Source: Channa striata (Eukaryota; Chordata; Actinopteri; Anabantiformes; Channidae). From it: a stretch of 64,000 nucleotides of DNA. The notes beneath the pieces were generated by a model, which saw only the letters and a list, made by a program, of their open reading frames with translations, had not been told where the DNA came from and did not search any database. Numbering within the stretch: position 1 is the first letter of the stretch; each line of letters begins with the position of its first letter. This document shows positions 33,679-47,200 of this stretch, piece by piece. The position numbers and the translations under genes were made by a program. Location: NCBI GenBank assembly GCA_033026295.1, contig CM065175.1:25214437-25278436 (forward strand). Direction: 5' to 3'.

Positions 33679-36504
33679 ATGTCAGACCTCAGGATCAACA
33701 TAAGCTTTTCAAATGACACTGAACGAAGGATAACTGCCACACAAAGAAAACGCAAGAGAAAAAACAAGTTTCGGAAAAAGCGACAGGAACTGCAGCAACA
33801 GCAATGTCTGGGAAGTGAACAAAAGCACAACCGAGGACAATCCAGTTATGACAAAACGTCTCTCCACAATGGAGCATTCACGCAGCATCCCGCATCCACG
33901 CAGCATCCCGCATCCACGCAGCATCGCGCATCCACGCAGCATCCTGCATCCACGCAGAAGAGTTTACCTCAAACAGGTGCGACCAGCAGTGTTTCCCAGC
34001 GCAGCTCTACACACACCCCAACTTCCTGGGGTTTCACTGTGACCAGCAAAGGCAGCCACGAGAAGCCAAAGCAACAAGTGAACACACAATCTGCAAACCC
34101 CACCACCTCAGGCTCATCAGCGTCAAGCAGCCACGAGTCCGCCAGAACTCCTGGCTTCTCAGCATTGAGCTTCCGTAAGTCCACCGCCACATCGGCAGCA
34201 GTCCCCACTAAGTACCTCGCTGTTGACTGTGAGATGGTTGGTACAGGACCAAAGGGCCACATCAGCCAGCTTGCCCGCTGCAGTATCGTGTCTTACAACG
34301 GTGATATAGTTTACGATAAGTTCATCAAACCCTCTGTGCCTGTTACGGACTATCGCACCCGATGGAGTGGCATCCGGCGCAGTGATCTTGTGAATGCTAT
34401 ACCATACCCTCAGGCCAGGAAGGAGGTAAGGAAGTAACTTGAGGCAGATTAAACGTGCTTATGACATTACTTGACGCTTTTCAGTATCAGATTTATGCTG
34501 TCCAAGCTGTTACTACAGTGTTAAATAAAACAGAGTATAAAATAGCACACCCACATCATTGGTTAAGTTGGTGGAAAAACGTCTGGGCATTTCTCAGGAG
34601 GGAAATTTTAATTCAGGTTCCAGGTGCTTTGAGGTTGATTAGTTTAGTGGTTTAGTTCTTAAAATGTCAAAATAGTGGATGAGTGCCCCTCAGAAGTTTC
34701 CAAAATCCCCAGTGAATGCCATCAGCTCCCAAAGACTTTTAATTTTAATAACTCTACAATCTATTTGATATGTGATATTTCTGTAATTGTGATGTGTGAC
34801 TCGGACCTTTGGGACTGGGTGAGTCAAGAACAAATCAAATTGCTTGATTTGTTTGGCCAATCACCCAATAATACAAGACAGTTTTTTGTCCACAAGTTGT
34901 TTACTGTTTACTCAAACATTTGTTGAACAAATAAATTATGAAAAGAAAAGATAAGTGGCAGATTAATTTATAATGGTTGTTGGGTGACACTCCATATCAG
35001 AGGCACTGATGTAAATTTGCACTTTCCATCCTACTACTGCTGCTGCTGTTTCTGTTTGACCTTTTCAGTTTAACCTTGCCTTGGCTTTATTTTTACCGTG
35101 TGGGACAAACCTGATCATGTTTTATTCCGAACGGTCGCATTAAGTAGCAAAGTTCACAGGGTCTGGCTTGGATACTAACATTTTAAATTCATGGTAGCTT
35201 TACAATACTGTCTACTGCCAAAATAGTTGATTCCTTAATGAATTCCCTCACAATAATTTAGTCTTAAAAACCTGCAGTGTTTTTTTATTCAAAGTTTTTT
35301 TTATGTAATTGATGTTAAAGTATTCTTAAGTATTTCAGGAGAGAATGTTGGCAGCCTTTTCATTATAAATCTACTTCTCTTCTCTTTTGGCAGATACTGA
35401 GGCTGCTGAATGGGAAGGTGGTGATTGGCCACGCCATCCACAATGATTTTAAGGTCCTTAGCTATTCCCACCCAGCTGCCTTAACCAGAGACACATCTCA
35501 GATCCCTCTGCTTAACCGGAAAGCCGGGTTTGCTGAGAATGAATGTGCATCGCTCAAGAGGCTCACCAAGGCAATCTTTAACCGTGACATCCAGGTAGGA
35601 GACCTCATCTGTCTGCTCATCATCAAACATAAAAAGAAGTTGGTAGAAATATGTGAACTATTGTAGCTCTTGTAGAAGTGGGTGACTTTGCTTATTTAAA
35701 TACATTCAGGCGTTTTACCAAAGAATAGCTTGATAGTATATTCTAGAATGGTCTTGTCTATAGCATTTTTACTGGCTTTGAAAGATTCCAAGAATTATTA
35801 CCATTACTGTGCATTTTTAGTATTTGGTGTTCGATTCACATTTCACCAAATAATTGCAGCAGCAAATTTTGACAATAATTACACCATTTACAACAAAGCT
35901 GCAATCGCAGTTTTCCAAGGTGGGCCTTGCTGACATTTACGTAACACCTGACACAGCTCAAATCTAAGTGCACAGCAGCACAAGGTCAAATACACAGTGA
36001 AAAAAATACATTCACGCTGAGACCATCTCACATGACAGGAAATAAAATTACTACAATAAACTGGGAAACTCTGAATGACCTGACTGTACAATGTCACTTC
36101 AGGTCAATGGTGAATACCTAGCAAAACGCTTTTTCCAAAAAGTAAACATCTTGTTTTTGAATCTGCGGTGGATTGTGTGGAACAGATGACAGAGATGAAA
36201 ACGTTTATATCTTCAGTCAGGAAAGAATTACTGGTCAGTAGCAGACAAGAACCAGAAATACAGAAACAAGAATTTAGTAGATCTGTCAGAGTCAGTGTCT
36301 CAGCCGGAAAATTACATTAACGTCATTATGATTTAATAAACTGGTCAAATTGCCAATGTGACGCTGAAGTCGTCCTCTCTGTGTCTTCAGACTGGGAGGA
36401 AGGGTCACTCTTCTGTGGAGGACGCTAAAGCCACTATGGAGCTTTATAAAGTGGTGGAGCAGGAGTGGGAGAGGAAGCTCGCCTCCAAATCTCAGGCCTG
36501 TTAG
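33679..36504 (+). CDS. ISG20L2: ISG20L2, DEDDh 3'-5' exonuclease
   Basis: Three exons, 33679-34425, 35394-35594 and 36391-36504, all phase 0, give 353 codons plus TAG. The ATG at 33679 (MSDLRINISF) is chosen because an upstream in-frame TTG is not a start. A basic stretch (RKRKRKNKFRKKR, about residues 19-31) fits nucleolar targeting. The catalytic motifs are complete: ExoI AVDCEMVGTG, ExoII VVIGHAIHNDF and ExoIII RKGHSSVEDAK. In human the enzyme works in the nucleolus on 12S pre-rRNA to 5.8S maturation. A coding minisatellite lies in the linker (33880-33957). The 3' UTR appears very short. Confidence 0.96.
33880..33957 (+). repeat. 18-bp coding minisatellite in ISG20L2
   Basis: About 4.3 copies of ACGCAGCATCCCGCATCC, encoding the hexapeptide HPASTQ in tandem with one variant (HRASTQ). 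Length is a multiple of three, so copy-number change keeps the frame. It lies in the disordered linker before the exonuclease domain. Confidence 0.95.
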
Positions 36505-36515
36505 TGACTAATGGG

Positions 36516-36521
36516 AATAAA
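36516..36521 (+). terminator. Candidate poly(A) signal of ISG20L2
   Basis: AATAAA starts 12 bases after the ISG20L2 stop codon, implying an unusually short 3' UTR if used. Confidence 0.55.
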
Positions 36522-36807
36522 AGAAGTGAGAAACCAACACGTCGTGTTAGTTTTGACTGGCTGCAGCGTTGGAGCACCGGTCAAATTGACATGTGAATGA
36601 AGAAACCAGGAAAACTTCCTGTCTTCTGCACTTCTGGATCCGTGGAATATAAAAGTGTTCTACCATCATGAGTGAAGTCTGGTTCCAGAACTTTTCTGTG
36701 ACCGTTTATCAACAGATAAACTCGTTCAGGGTTTCATTGTAGTGAACTGGTGCTGCTGCAGTCACGGAAACATCCCAAAACACCAGGAAATGTTTTTACT
36801 GTGCGCC

Positions 36808-37441
36808 TTGAACTTGTCCACATTTTGTCACGTTACAAACACAAATGTTAATGGATTTTTTGGGGGATTTTATGTGATAGACCAACACAAAGTGGCATGT
36901 CATTGTGAAGGAAAATGATAAATGGTTTTAAACATTTTTGACATAAATAACTGAAAAGTGTGGCATGCATTTGTATTCAGTCCCCTAAATTCTGATACCA
37001 CCAACTAAAATCCAGCGGAGCCAAACGTGTTGAGAAGTCACCTAATTAGAATCTAATCTAAAGACCTGAATCCAACTGAGAATCTGAGGCAAGATTTGAA
37101 AATTTCTGTTCAGACGCACTCCGTCTTATTTGACTGAGCTTGAGATATTTTGGTAAGAACAACGGGCAAAAACATTCACTCTCTAAATGTGCTAGACATA
37201 CCCCAAAAACTTGCAGCTGTAATTGCAGCAAAAGCTGGTTCTACAAAGTTCCGACTCAGAACTGAATGTAAATGCACACTAAACATTCCAGATATTTATT
37301 TGAAAAAAATTTATTGGTTATTTATCGTTTTACTTTCACTTCACAATTATGTACCACTTTGTGTTAGTCTATCACATAAAATACATCTACTTTTGTGGTT
37401 GTACGGTGACATAATGTGGAACATTTCAAGTGGTATGAATT
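36808..37441 (+). mobile_element. Internally deleted Tc1/mariner-like transposon
   Basis: The ends are inverted copies: ACTTGTCCACATTTTGTCAC with TTATGTGATAGACCAACACA near the left, and GTGTTAGTCTATCACATAAA with ATAATGTGGAACATTTCAAG near the right. Between them lies only the end of a Tc1-type transposase: DLNPTENLRQDLKISVQ (from 37062) and PQKLAAVIAAKAGSTKF (about 37201-37251). The central transposase is gone, so it cannot move itself. Confidence 0.85.
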
Positions 37442-40197
37442 CTTTAGCAAAATATTGTGGCTTCCACCTGCAATCCCAAAGTCATCGTCACACCACTATC
37501 AGGTATTTTCAGCTCGTCACCGGTCGTACATGGAAGAAATTGGAATCTGACAAAAACTTCTACTGATGGAACTCAGTGCGTTAATGTGTCTGATTTTTGT
37601 GTGATTAATTTTCAGGGACATTTTGAGACAAAACATTTTCATGTGGTTTGGCATGTATCAAACAGGGACGTTAGGTTTTAGTGATGATTTTAGAAATACT
37701 GAGTCATGAAAATATGTTATTGTTAGACAGGAGCCGTTAGAAAATAGAATAAAACTCTTGCTGATGATTGTAGTTCATAAGCAGGATGATGTAGAATAGT
37801 GGAGCAGGAGGCTTAAATTTAAAAAAATATATAGATGTAGTTACTTTTAAATATTGTTGGCAAAGTATCTGCAAACCTGATTTCCACTAAAATTCAAAGT
37901 GCTAACAGGTAGCAAAACTTTTGTTTTGCTCCTGCTGATGTCACATCTTTGTCCTTTCACATTATAAATCAGTAATTGTGAATTGTACTTTTTGTCATAA
38001 TTCCTCAGTTTTTTGGCTGGAACTGTCAGAAAGCTGATAATCCACTGTGAATGCCTCAGCAGTAGCATTCACAGTACGATATTCAAATCTTTTATTTTAA
38101 TTTTCCTTCTTTTGATTTCTGTCTTCAGTCTGATTTTTTTGCTTTGCCTTCAGCCTACTCAGCCTACATGTTCAGCTATAAAGACTGTTCAATGTAGGCT
38201 TTTCTAATATCTTTTCACTTTTTTAGTTTTGTATACTTAAAATTATCGTTTTTTTAAATGACATCATCACAGACTTAAAAGGCAGCTGTGTGACGTCATC
38301 AATGAAAATCGTTGTGGATATTTGGGTCCTCTGCTCACAAATTGAAAAAGTCCAAAGTGACTTTTTGATGCACCAATTTTGTGCATCATCCACCATTTCA
38401 GTTATTCCAGCAAGGTGGTGGACTTGCTGTTTCAGTGAGTGCGCATGAAAAACAATACAGAACGTACGTAATCTTCAGTTTGTTTTTCTGGAACATTGAA
38501 AGCTCCATTGGCTGCGTTGGTCGCAGCTGTAAACAGACGTCCAGACTGCAGCTTGCCATCGTTCTTGTCGAACCCGGGCAGCTTTTTGGATGCGCTTGAG
38601 ATCACGGATTGACACCCTGTTGTTGTCTGCTGTGAATTTAATGGACATGCTTGACCAGTGATAGACAGCCGGTACTGGGGATGCTTAGCTCTATCGGACA
38701 TGCACAACTTCTCACTACTGCAACCGCAGAGAAGAACACACTGCTGGACCCCATCTTTATCTCAAGACCACAGCAGAGCCTCCACTTGAAAAAACCTATT
38801 ACAGTTATGATAATCCTGTATTATTATTATTATTATTATTATTATGCGTATTATTCCCTGCACTGCACGAAGTGCTAGATAATTCACTCAGCTTATACTG
38901 GACATGTGCTAGTGTATATGGCTTTTTATATCTTTTTAGAATTTCAGATTTCGTTTCAGCTATTGCAGCAAAAGAACGTTCTTCGGCTATTTTTATAAAA
39001 CATTGCTTGGAAAGTCCTTACAGTGAGGAAGGGTTCACAGGGCATCTCTTTTTGGAAAGGCCCTTCTCGCTCTATTACGCGTTTATTATTGAAGTCCATG
39101 TGGTTCTTATGATATGGCCACCTCATTCATGTCGCTCTCTTATTGCCTGATGAGTGTAAGAGTTTACTGTGAGGGATACCACTTTGCTATGCAATGTCTC
39201 AGAGTTCAGTTGTCTGCCTTCAGCATGTCGCTCATGTTTTAGTGTCAATAAATCATCGCTGCATTAATGTTAGCCAACGTTCTACAGTAATGGAGCATCA
39301 CATAGTGGACTGTGTCCAAACTGGCAGATACTCTTGTCGGATGCTTACAGAAAACGGTTAGCGTTGGAAAAACACTGCAATTTCATCCAGTTTCACTGCT
39401 AATCCATCGTGTCACTCGTTTTCAATGCTTCATTATAATAATGATCACACAGTTAAATCAGCCTCTCTGAAACATGATCACCGTCGTATCCATTGCAGGG
39501 CTGCTGCATTAGATTAGTTTCACACAGGTAACTGCTAAATAAGATAAACCGCCAGTGAATACAGAGTGTAACACGAGACAAATAATGTGGCAGTTTAAAA
39601 TTACTATTATTAAAAATATTATCACATATTCTATGGAATCAAGTTTCTGTTGAATTGACCAGTGCTGGTCTCTAAAATAACTCAATCACAAAATCTGTCT
39701 GAAATTCTTAAAACATTTTATGTTCTTGATCTAATTAGCTGGACATTTCCGCCTTTTATATCTGTTGTTGTTTTCACTCTTCTTTTTTTAATTATCAAAT
39801 TGGCCTAAAATGTCTTTAAGTCAAAGATGCTTCTTATACCAGATCAACCCATATCGAGTCCTCAAATCAGACTAATCTTCTATATCAACATTGTTGATCT
39901 GCTTTTTCGTTTTGACGGGATTTTGAGAATTTAAAATGTTTGAATACTGTGAATTAAACAATAATACACTTTTATATTGTCCATATTTGTCAGTAATGGT
40001 GAAGTGCTGAAATCTGGCACTGAACGTCTGGTCTTCATTAGTCTGAATATTCTTTACCATATTCACCGTATTATTTTTGTATGTCGGCTGGCTAATGATT
40101 AAAATTAGCTACAGCTAATGCAGATGGTAAAGTTTTCTATTTGCAAATTAATTATCAGGAAAATGTTATATTTTAACACGAACATGAACGTCTCCAG
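37442..40197. other. Intergenic interval, no gene recognised
   Basis: AT-rich. Contains an (ATT)n microsatellite at about 38818-38845. A 91-codon minus-strand open frame at 38707-38432 has no motif I recognise. No nestin or CRABP2 exon, which separate ISG20L2 from BCAN in human, was found here. Confidence 0.5.
38818..38845. repeat. (ATT)n microsatellite
   Basis: About nine ATT units in the ISG20L2-BCAN interval. Confidence 0.9.
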
Positions 40198-42786
40198 ACA
40201 TTGAGATGCTTCACCAGACAAACGACAACCTGGATTTACTGCTGGTGCAAAGTCAAGTCAGGAGTTCAATGGATTCTTCCTCTGAAAACCAGGACGTTCA
40301 CGGCCATCCCGTCCAGCACATGCAGAGACGTGCTGATCAGCATCCAAGTGTTGGACTCAGGACACTGTCAGAAGTTTGCACCAAATGGTCAGGACTTGTG
40401 GTGGAGGGTTTCAGAGAATGACCAACCCTACCTGAGTTCTTCTGATCACCTGCCATAGTTTGTTTGTCTCAGAAAAGTTCTTGCCACTTTCAAAGTTCTG
40501 ATGAGACAAACCAGGATCTGCCAGCAGTTTCCCTTTCGTCCACAGAGCTCATCAACAGCGGCCTCGCTTCTCTCCCCACTGACCCCGACGCAGCGGTTGT
40601 CTCACACACAGGTGAACACACACTGTCCTTCCCATCTCCCACACTGTTCCACTTTCTGTCTCCTCTGGTTCGTCCTTAAAGCTAAAAGATTCAGCACAGT
40701 AAGTCTCCCTGCTGCGAATTCAACACCAGCACATTAATTATACACGATGACATCCTGTCAGAAAAAGCCACGGCAGACAACTGGTGGTACGGAGAAGCTC
40801 ATTAAAGAGGAAGAAACGCATCAGGCGACGCTCTGACACCAGCAATGATTCACCTTCATGTTTGAGATGAAAAATCAGGTGTCGTTGGAGGTGTCAAGAA
40901 CTTTAAGGGAGGTGTTAACGGTGTGTGCATGTGACCGAGGCCGGTTTTTAAAAAGTATTTCAACATTGTCCTGTCAGTATCGTACGAGAGGCGTCCTAAA
41001 GGAAAGCCAAGCCTGTGTCTGTCCTTTGTCTGCTGACCAGGCAGCATCTGTGCAGTGACTGCCAAAGCGTCTCATGGCCACAGTCGAAGAAGCTGGCAGA
41101 GGAGGGAGGCAGCAGAAATATTTGAGCTGTGAAGCCGGGTGTTTTAGGTGCTCAATGGAAGACGGGGGGGGAAGTGGAAATCTGGAACCGGCTGAAAAGT
41201 GGAATAGCTGATAATTAAAAGCCGTAACATGAAAAGGCTTTCAGTGTGCTGAATGTGCGACGTCTTCCCTCTGTTTAAAGACGGCTGTGCACTGGCACTG
41301 GAACACAGCACCAGTACTTGTGCTTTAAAGGTCAATTCACCCACGTTATAAAAGAACATTTTCTCATTTATCGCCGGTGGCATTGAACCATCACGGGAAA
41401 ACTAATTACAACTTGGCATTTGGTTGCTGAGGTGTATGTAATGCTATCAACATTGTACTCGGCATAAATAATCTAAGACAAGCTGCCCGTTTATCATCCG
41501 TTAAAATCAACAGAATCACTTTTTGTCACCATTACTGTTACGTACTGCGTTGTACCTGGGGATTTCATCGCTGAAATCGTGTGTCACTTTTGGTTTGGAC
41601 TGACAAAGTTGTGGGCTGCCAACCTTGGCTGCAAGTAATCCGTTTGGGTGTCTCAAAGTTTGTCTATTTTGAATGCTTGTGGGTTTTATCGCCAGTACTC
41701 AGGCCGTACTGCCCACCTCAAACCCTTCACGTCCCAAGAGCCAGAACGCACCAAGCCACCCGTCGTCTGTTGGTGAGCATCTGTCGGCCCAGTTTTTGTG
41801 CACTAGGCAGACCCTGGTCAGGGACTTTTCACGTGATGCTGAATCTGAATAGGGGTCCTGTCTGTGAGAAAGGCACCTTAGGTTTGGCTGTTCAGCTTAG
41901 CAAATCAGCACAGGAGAATAGACCAATGGCTGGCAACGCCTATAACGCCATTTGTAAATTCTTAATCAGACATATTCTTAACCAGAAGTAGCTATAAACC
42001 ATCTCTGGTGAGTGAGAGCTGCTTTGTTTAGTCTCACGCCTGCTGTCCTGGGTTTGTCACTGTCCTTTACCCTCATGCAGACAAAGACCATGTGCTGGCT
42101 GGTCTTTGGCCCCAGACCACGAGCCGTCATTGGAGCCTCGCACGGTGGGTTTCCACCTTCCTCTGAGATTAACCACTACATGCAGGTTCTCCTGCAATCT
42201 GTCTGAACGCTTAAACACTGGTGTAGCCTGGATCCATAGCTCTGGACGTTTTTAGCCTTGAGTTACAGACGAGGTTGAATAAAAGCGGTTTCAAAGCCAC
42301 GCCACAGATTATGCCACGCCGTTTATCCGTCAGTAAGCTCCTTATGCACAGGCAATAATGTGAATAATTTGATTTAATTCCTGTTTATTAGCTCCGTAAG
42401 TGAACAGTAGAACTTTAAAACCAAGAGAGGCTTTGGGTTTTCTTCTGTGGGTGTGTTAAATTCTTTAAAACAAGATTTTTGGGTGATTGATCCATCCCTT
42501 AGTTATGCTGCTGCAGACTTTGCGACACCTCTGCATGTTTGTCACCATTTCATGACATTATCTTTATGTTCTTTCCGCCGCAGTTGTGCAGGTGCCCCCG
42601 TCTTTGGAGCTGCTTGATTCCAGTGTGGAGTTACTGGTTCTGCCAACCTGCCCGGTGTTTAGTTGCTGGTGCTACTTGATCCTCTTTTTCTCTCAGCATT
42701 CTCTACTCCCCACAGCCAGTCAAGGCAGATGTCCGCCCACCCTGAGCCTGAAGGCGTCTTCAGTCTGCAAGGCCTCGATCTCATAG
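40198..42786 (+). other. Cluster of possible exons of an unidentified gene
   Basis: Several short stretches are open and bordered by good splice signals: about 40198-40392 (EMLHQTNDNLDLLLVQSQ; CTCCAG before it), 40472-40611 (KSSCHFQSSDETNQ; GTTTGTCTCAG before, GTGAAC after), about 41701-41772, and 42584-42630 (VQVPPSLELLDSSVELL). The first two share one frame and can join in phase 0. No domain is recognised and I could not build one continuous reading frame through all of them. It may be a diverged gene, a lineage-specific transcript or chance. Confidence 0.25.
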
Positions 42787-44079
42787 GTGAAGTGCATTTT
42801 TGCTGTGAATTGATGCTACCAAAATAAAGTATTCAATTCAAATAGGTTTCAAGCCATGGTAATGATGCTTTTTTTTTTTTAAGTAATAGTTTCAACGAAT
42901 GAAAGGATTATGTGTTCACCTGCAATAATAAGGCATTAAAATACTTGAAAGCACAATGTGTGCGTATATAATTGAAGGAATTAATAATCACCTGGGTGAA
43001 GTTCTTAGCAAACCTCACATATTTCTTGCATCGACTACACATTTATAATTCTTTTTTTATTACCCACCGCTAAGCCGTCAGGAATTTGTTTATTTTGCAG
43101 ATTGCTGGTTAACCCGAACAGCCACCCTGGGCACAGGGCGGCCACAGGATCAGCATGTGCTGAAGCGTAAATACTTTACAGTGTAAACTTTTGGTTTGGG
43201 GACATCAGTTGCTGTGGCTTAGAATTTTCAAGCTGGATTTGTTAAACATGTTTAACTGCATTATCAAATTAGAAAGACAGCACTGACTGATCAACACTTA
43301 TTCCAGTTACTAGATCACTGTTGTCTCTACCTCTTTGTCCATTAACAGGAAACTGAAAATCACATGTATATTTTTAAATGAAGTCAGTTTTTATTGTAAG
43401 TCACCTGACAGCACTCTTCTGTCTGCATCGTATAGGTTATGCTTTTACGTGTTTCTGAGAATTCAGAATCAGTTAATGCCAATAAACAGCTGTTCTCAGC
43501 AAAAAACAAACTTTAAAACTCACAGAAATTACCTGGTTACCCTTAACCAGGAAGAGTAACTACCATAAGTTTCCCTCAGAAGTGAAAAAAAACTAATTAA
43601 ACAAAATCAAATAATTGTATATGTTTTATTTCTGAATTATGAGGAAAGTAGCAATAGTAACAAACTCTAAAACTAAAGTCATGGCTCGAAAAGAAAGAAA
43701 ATGTAAACGCCTTTGAGTTATGAATATTCAGCAACAAACTGCTTTGCGTAAAGTCATTTCCGCTAGAAATAAAAACATCTTTATTTACCACGTAATTATT
43801 GGCATTATAAACAAATGTTTTTAGTTGAACTTCTCATTAATGTGAAGTTGCTCTAAATAGTTTTTCCATTGAAGAAAAGGCTCCAAGTCACTTTTTGACG
43901 AAACTGAGCTTCCAAGGTTATTAAATTTAAAAAACACATTTAATGAAGTGGCTTTGACAGGTCCCCTGAATTAATTTTTAGAGCTTCCGGTGACTTAGAA
44001 AGTGAAACATCCGTATTAAATTGGATGAAATTTTATAAGTCGTCTCCTGATAATCTGCAGAGGGGGAGGTGTTGGTCAC
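42787..44079. other. BCAN upstream region, nothing recognised
   Basis: AT-rich non-coding sequence ahead of the GC-rich BCAN first exon. No gene or repeat family is clear. Confidence 0.5.
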
Positions 44080-44262
44080 TGATCCGCCTCCGTCCCGGTT
44101 CCCCGTCTCTCTCTCTCTCTCTCTCTCTCTCCGTCTCAGAGCCTCTGTCGCCGATCCAGAAGCGGCCGGTTCGAAGGAAGGGGGGCTGCCGGACGGACCT
44201 CACTCGGTTCTTAAGACCTGCAGCTGTCCGGAGACTCGGGGGACAACTTGTATGAAAATGAA
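44080..44262 (+). promoter_or_regulatory. BCAN: BCAN first exon (5' UTR) and core promoter area
   Basis: A GC-rich stretch following a (CT)n tract at 44107-44131, ending in ATGAAAATGAA|GTAAGT. The initiator ATG is at 44252 and the splice donor at 44263, leaving only 11 coding bases in the exon. The transcription start itself is not visible. Confidence 0.6.
44107..44131. repeat. (CT)n tract at the BCAN first exon
   Basis: Twelve CT units directly before or within the BCAN 5' UTR exon. Such tracts can act in promoters; that is inference. Confidence 0.85.
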
Positions 44263-47200
44263 GTAAGTCTGTCTGTGTAGTCAGAGAAAACTCTCACGTG
44301 TCTTTGCCTGTTCCTTTGGCTCAGTGTGCGGGGGTTATTATTATTATTATTATTATTTAATAACAGCTGCGACTAATCAGCAGTTTCACCGTTAGTGCAA
44401 AGAAATGCGCGCGGATCGCGGACTGATCTCACTCAGCATCAGTCCGCGAGCCAGAGGTGAAGCGTCCGAAGTGCCGGTGCGCAGCATGTGCATCCGCGCC
44501 GTGTTCACCTCCGTTATTCGATGCGTTGCCAGGATTTATTGGCGTCAGGGAAAGAGTTAGTCCGTCAGCTGCAGGTTTTCACTAAACTGTTGGTGAACTT
44601 CACCACTTGAATCCACCTCGGTCCCTGTACAGCGGGAGGATCCCATGAGGAAAGCAACTTCATCACCAGATTTATAACTTACAGAAATACACCTGTGCTG
44701 GATTTGGAATCTGAGCTACAATATATCATTTGACAACTTGTGTATGCACACGCAAATATTTAAAAATGCAATGCATCCAAAAATAGATATGCACTGTTAG
44801 ACTTGATGACATGGAGCTCATGGCTGATTGTTTGTGTACGTGCAGATATTGTATAACGGCAAGATTTTTTTAAAAATAGACCTGTGCAACATCATCATCT
44901 TCTTATGACAAAATCACAGCTACAAGTAATTAAATGTAGACATTGCACAAATAGTTTTTAATAGACAAAATTTAGAAAGACCACCCTGATGGAAATTACA
45001 GTGTCCTTTTATTGTTTTCATACAAGATTATATTAGATTCAGCTTTATTCTCATTGCACATGTTATAGCACAATGCAGTTGGCATCTAAACGGAAGTGCA
45101 AGATAATTTTCACATGTGCATGTTGGTAGGGTTGTGATGGGTTTGAATATGGCCACACACACACAACACATTGAATATGATTGTTATATGAATATGAGGT
45201 CTCCTGCTCCTCCTCAACCTCGAAAAGCAACGACTTCCCTCTTGTATAAATAACGCCACACGCTAATTTCTGACTTTCATAGCAGACGCCTGCTGCTGAT
45301 GGCGCCGTGGGCTCTCATCGGGGGTCATGGGTCATGTCACGTGTTGGTCTGTGGGTTCAGGTCTCTGCAGGTGCAGCAGGTTTCCAGCAGCTCTCCTGAA
45401 AAATGACTCAAATCTAATAACTGCTGCTGTGTTTGCTGTGGTTAAGCCCTTAAAACTCACAGCTATTCTAGCTAATCGGCTTGTGGTGGGCAGACTACGA
45501 CACACACACACACAGAAACGCTGCTGTAGCTACAAGTGTTGTGACCTAAGGCTTTTGTCACGTCTTTAAAAAGGCTCCAGCCTAGAGTCAATAAAACATG
45601 GCTGCTGCATCGTTTGAAACGCTTCCTGTGAAACTAACGCCTCTCTCAGCGCTCAGTCGCGCTGTACTGAGGTCCTTTCTTCTTCTCTGCCACCCTGTTC
45701 TCTCAGAGGTCTCCGTTGCTTCCACCCCTCCCCAGCTTCCTTACTTCCTGTCAGATTGTGTCTGGGGAAGGGGGGGGGGTGCGCTGGTTGCCCCTGGAGA
45801 TTGGCAGACTTGAGTCATTCGAGGTGGTGCGATGTGGGACTGGTGGGCCGGAGTGATGAAGGAGCTGACGAGGGGCAAAAGCAGGGTAGCGGCGGTGGTC
45901 GGTGCCATGAGAAAGCCGGGGGTACAGTGCAAAGGGGGGTGGCGGTGTCAGGTTGATCCAATGATGGCTCAGCAAGTGGTTTTGCACCCCATTCTCAAAT
46001 GTGAATAGCAGCGCAAAGGGAGGCTGTGTTCGGTGCTGGTGTGTGTGTGTCTGTGTGTGGAAGTCTTGGTAGTAAAGGTCTCTGGGTTCCTGTGCATTCT
46101 CTTATTTGGAAGCCTGCGTTGGATTGGAAACCTTCTCATCATGATCACCCAATCAGTGGTCTCGACCTAAGGCATCAAACACACAATAGCCACTTTGTGT
46201 TTGGCAAATTTCCCACTGAATTACCTCCGATATTTGTCCTTTGAATCAGCGCTAATATTGTTAAAATTGATTGCTGTCAGTTTATTAAAAGTAATTCAAC
46301 TAGACTTCTCTAAAGCTGATTTTTCACCAGACAAGACTTGGATCAAAGTTTGAACTGGATGCAGCTTGTATTTCCTCCAAATTGGTTTTGGCACAAGCCT
46401 TTTTTCTTTTCTTTTTGTTGGCAGGAAATGTTTCAGCTGCATTTTTCAATCAACTGCTCATGTGATTTAACAAACCCGCTCCTCTCACATCAGCTTTTAT
46501 TTAACCCTGCTCCTCTACGCATGTATTCAGAGATGAAGGGATCTGTTGCACTGGACTGGTGTTAGCGTGGACGCCGACTTTATCGGGTATTCGCCATTAG
46601 CTCATCTTTAATAATGTGAATGGTCAGGTCAGAATTCATGCGGCCGTTTTCACGGCCGAGGTTTGTGCATAAAGAGATGATGGGAAAACAGATGGATGGG
46701 AATGAAACGATGAGGTTTTATATTTGTTAGATCAAACTGAAAGAAGCATTTGTGATTTGTGATAACACTCTCACACAGCAGGTCTAGTCCTTCAAGGATG
46801 TAGTTCACTCTGCTCCACATCCTCCCTGCCAACCTCGAATGACCTTTCCTAGGAAGCTGAGTGGTCAAACAGTCTCTTGGTCCCTTTTTTCAAGGTGAAG
46901 ACGTTGGACTTTTCAGGCATTTGTGAAACCCGTATTTGTACTCGCTTTGTCCTTCCTCGGCTCCGTCTCCCCAGAGGAAAACCACTTCTCTTTCTCTACT
47001 GTCTGATGAACGGAGGATGAAAGAGGAAATGAGTCAGACAGATAGTCCACAAGTTCAGAATAAAGAGATTTAGTAGTTGGACATTGGAGGAAGACTGTCA
47101 GGGGGATTTATGGCAAATCTGATGTAAAGATTAAGTGTCACCAGTGTGACAGGAAGCTGACAGATTGACAGTTGGTTTGCTCGTTTATAGATTTATCTTC

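Noticed and set aside
37062..37260. Active Tc1 transposase
   Set aside because: Only the C-terminal quarter remains, frame-broken, between decayed terminal repeats.
38432..38707. 91-codon minus-strand open frame, first suspected as a THAP-like transposase
   Set aside because: The THAP C2CH signature is not present and no other transposase motif is seen.
41581..41991. 136-codon plus-strand open frame
   Set aside because: No domain, no start context and composition like random sequence; only a small part near 41701-41772 has splice-like borders.
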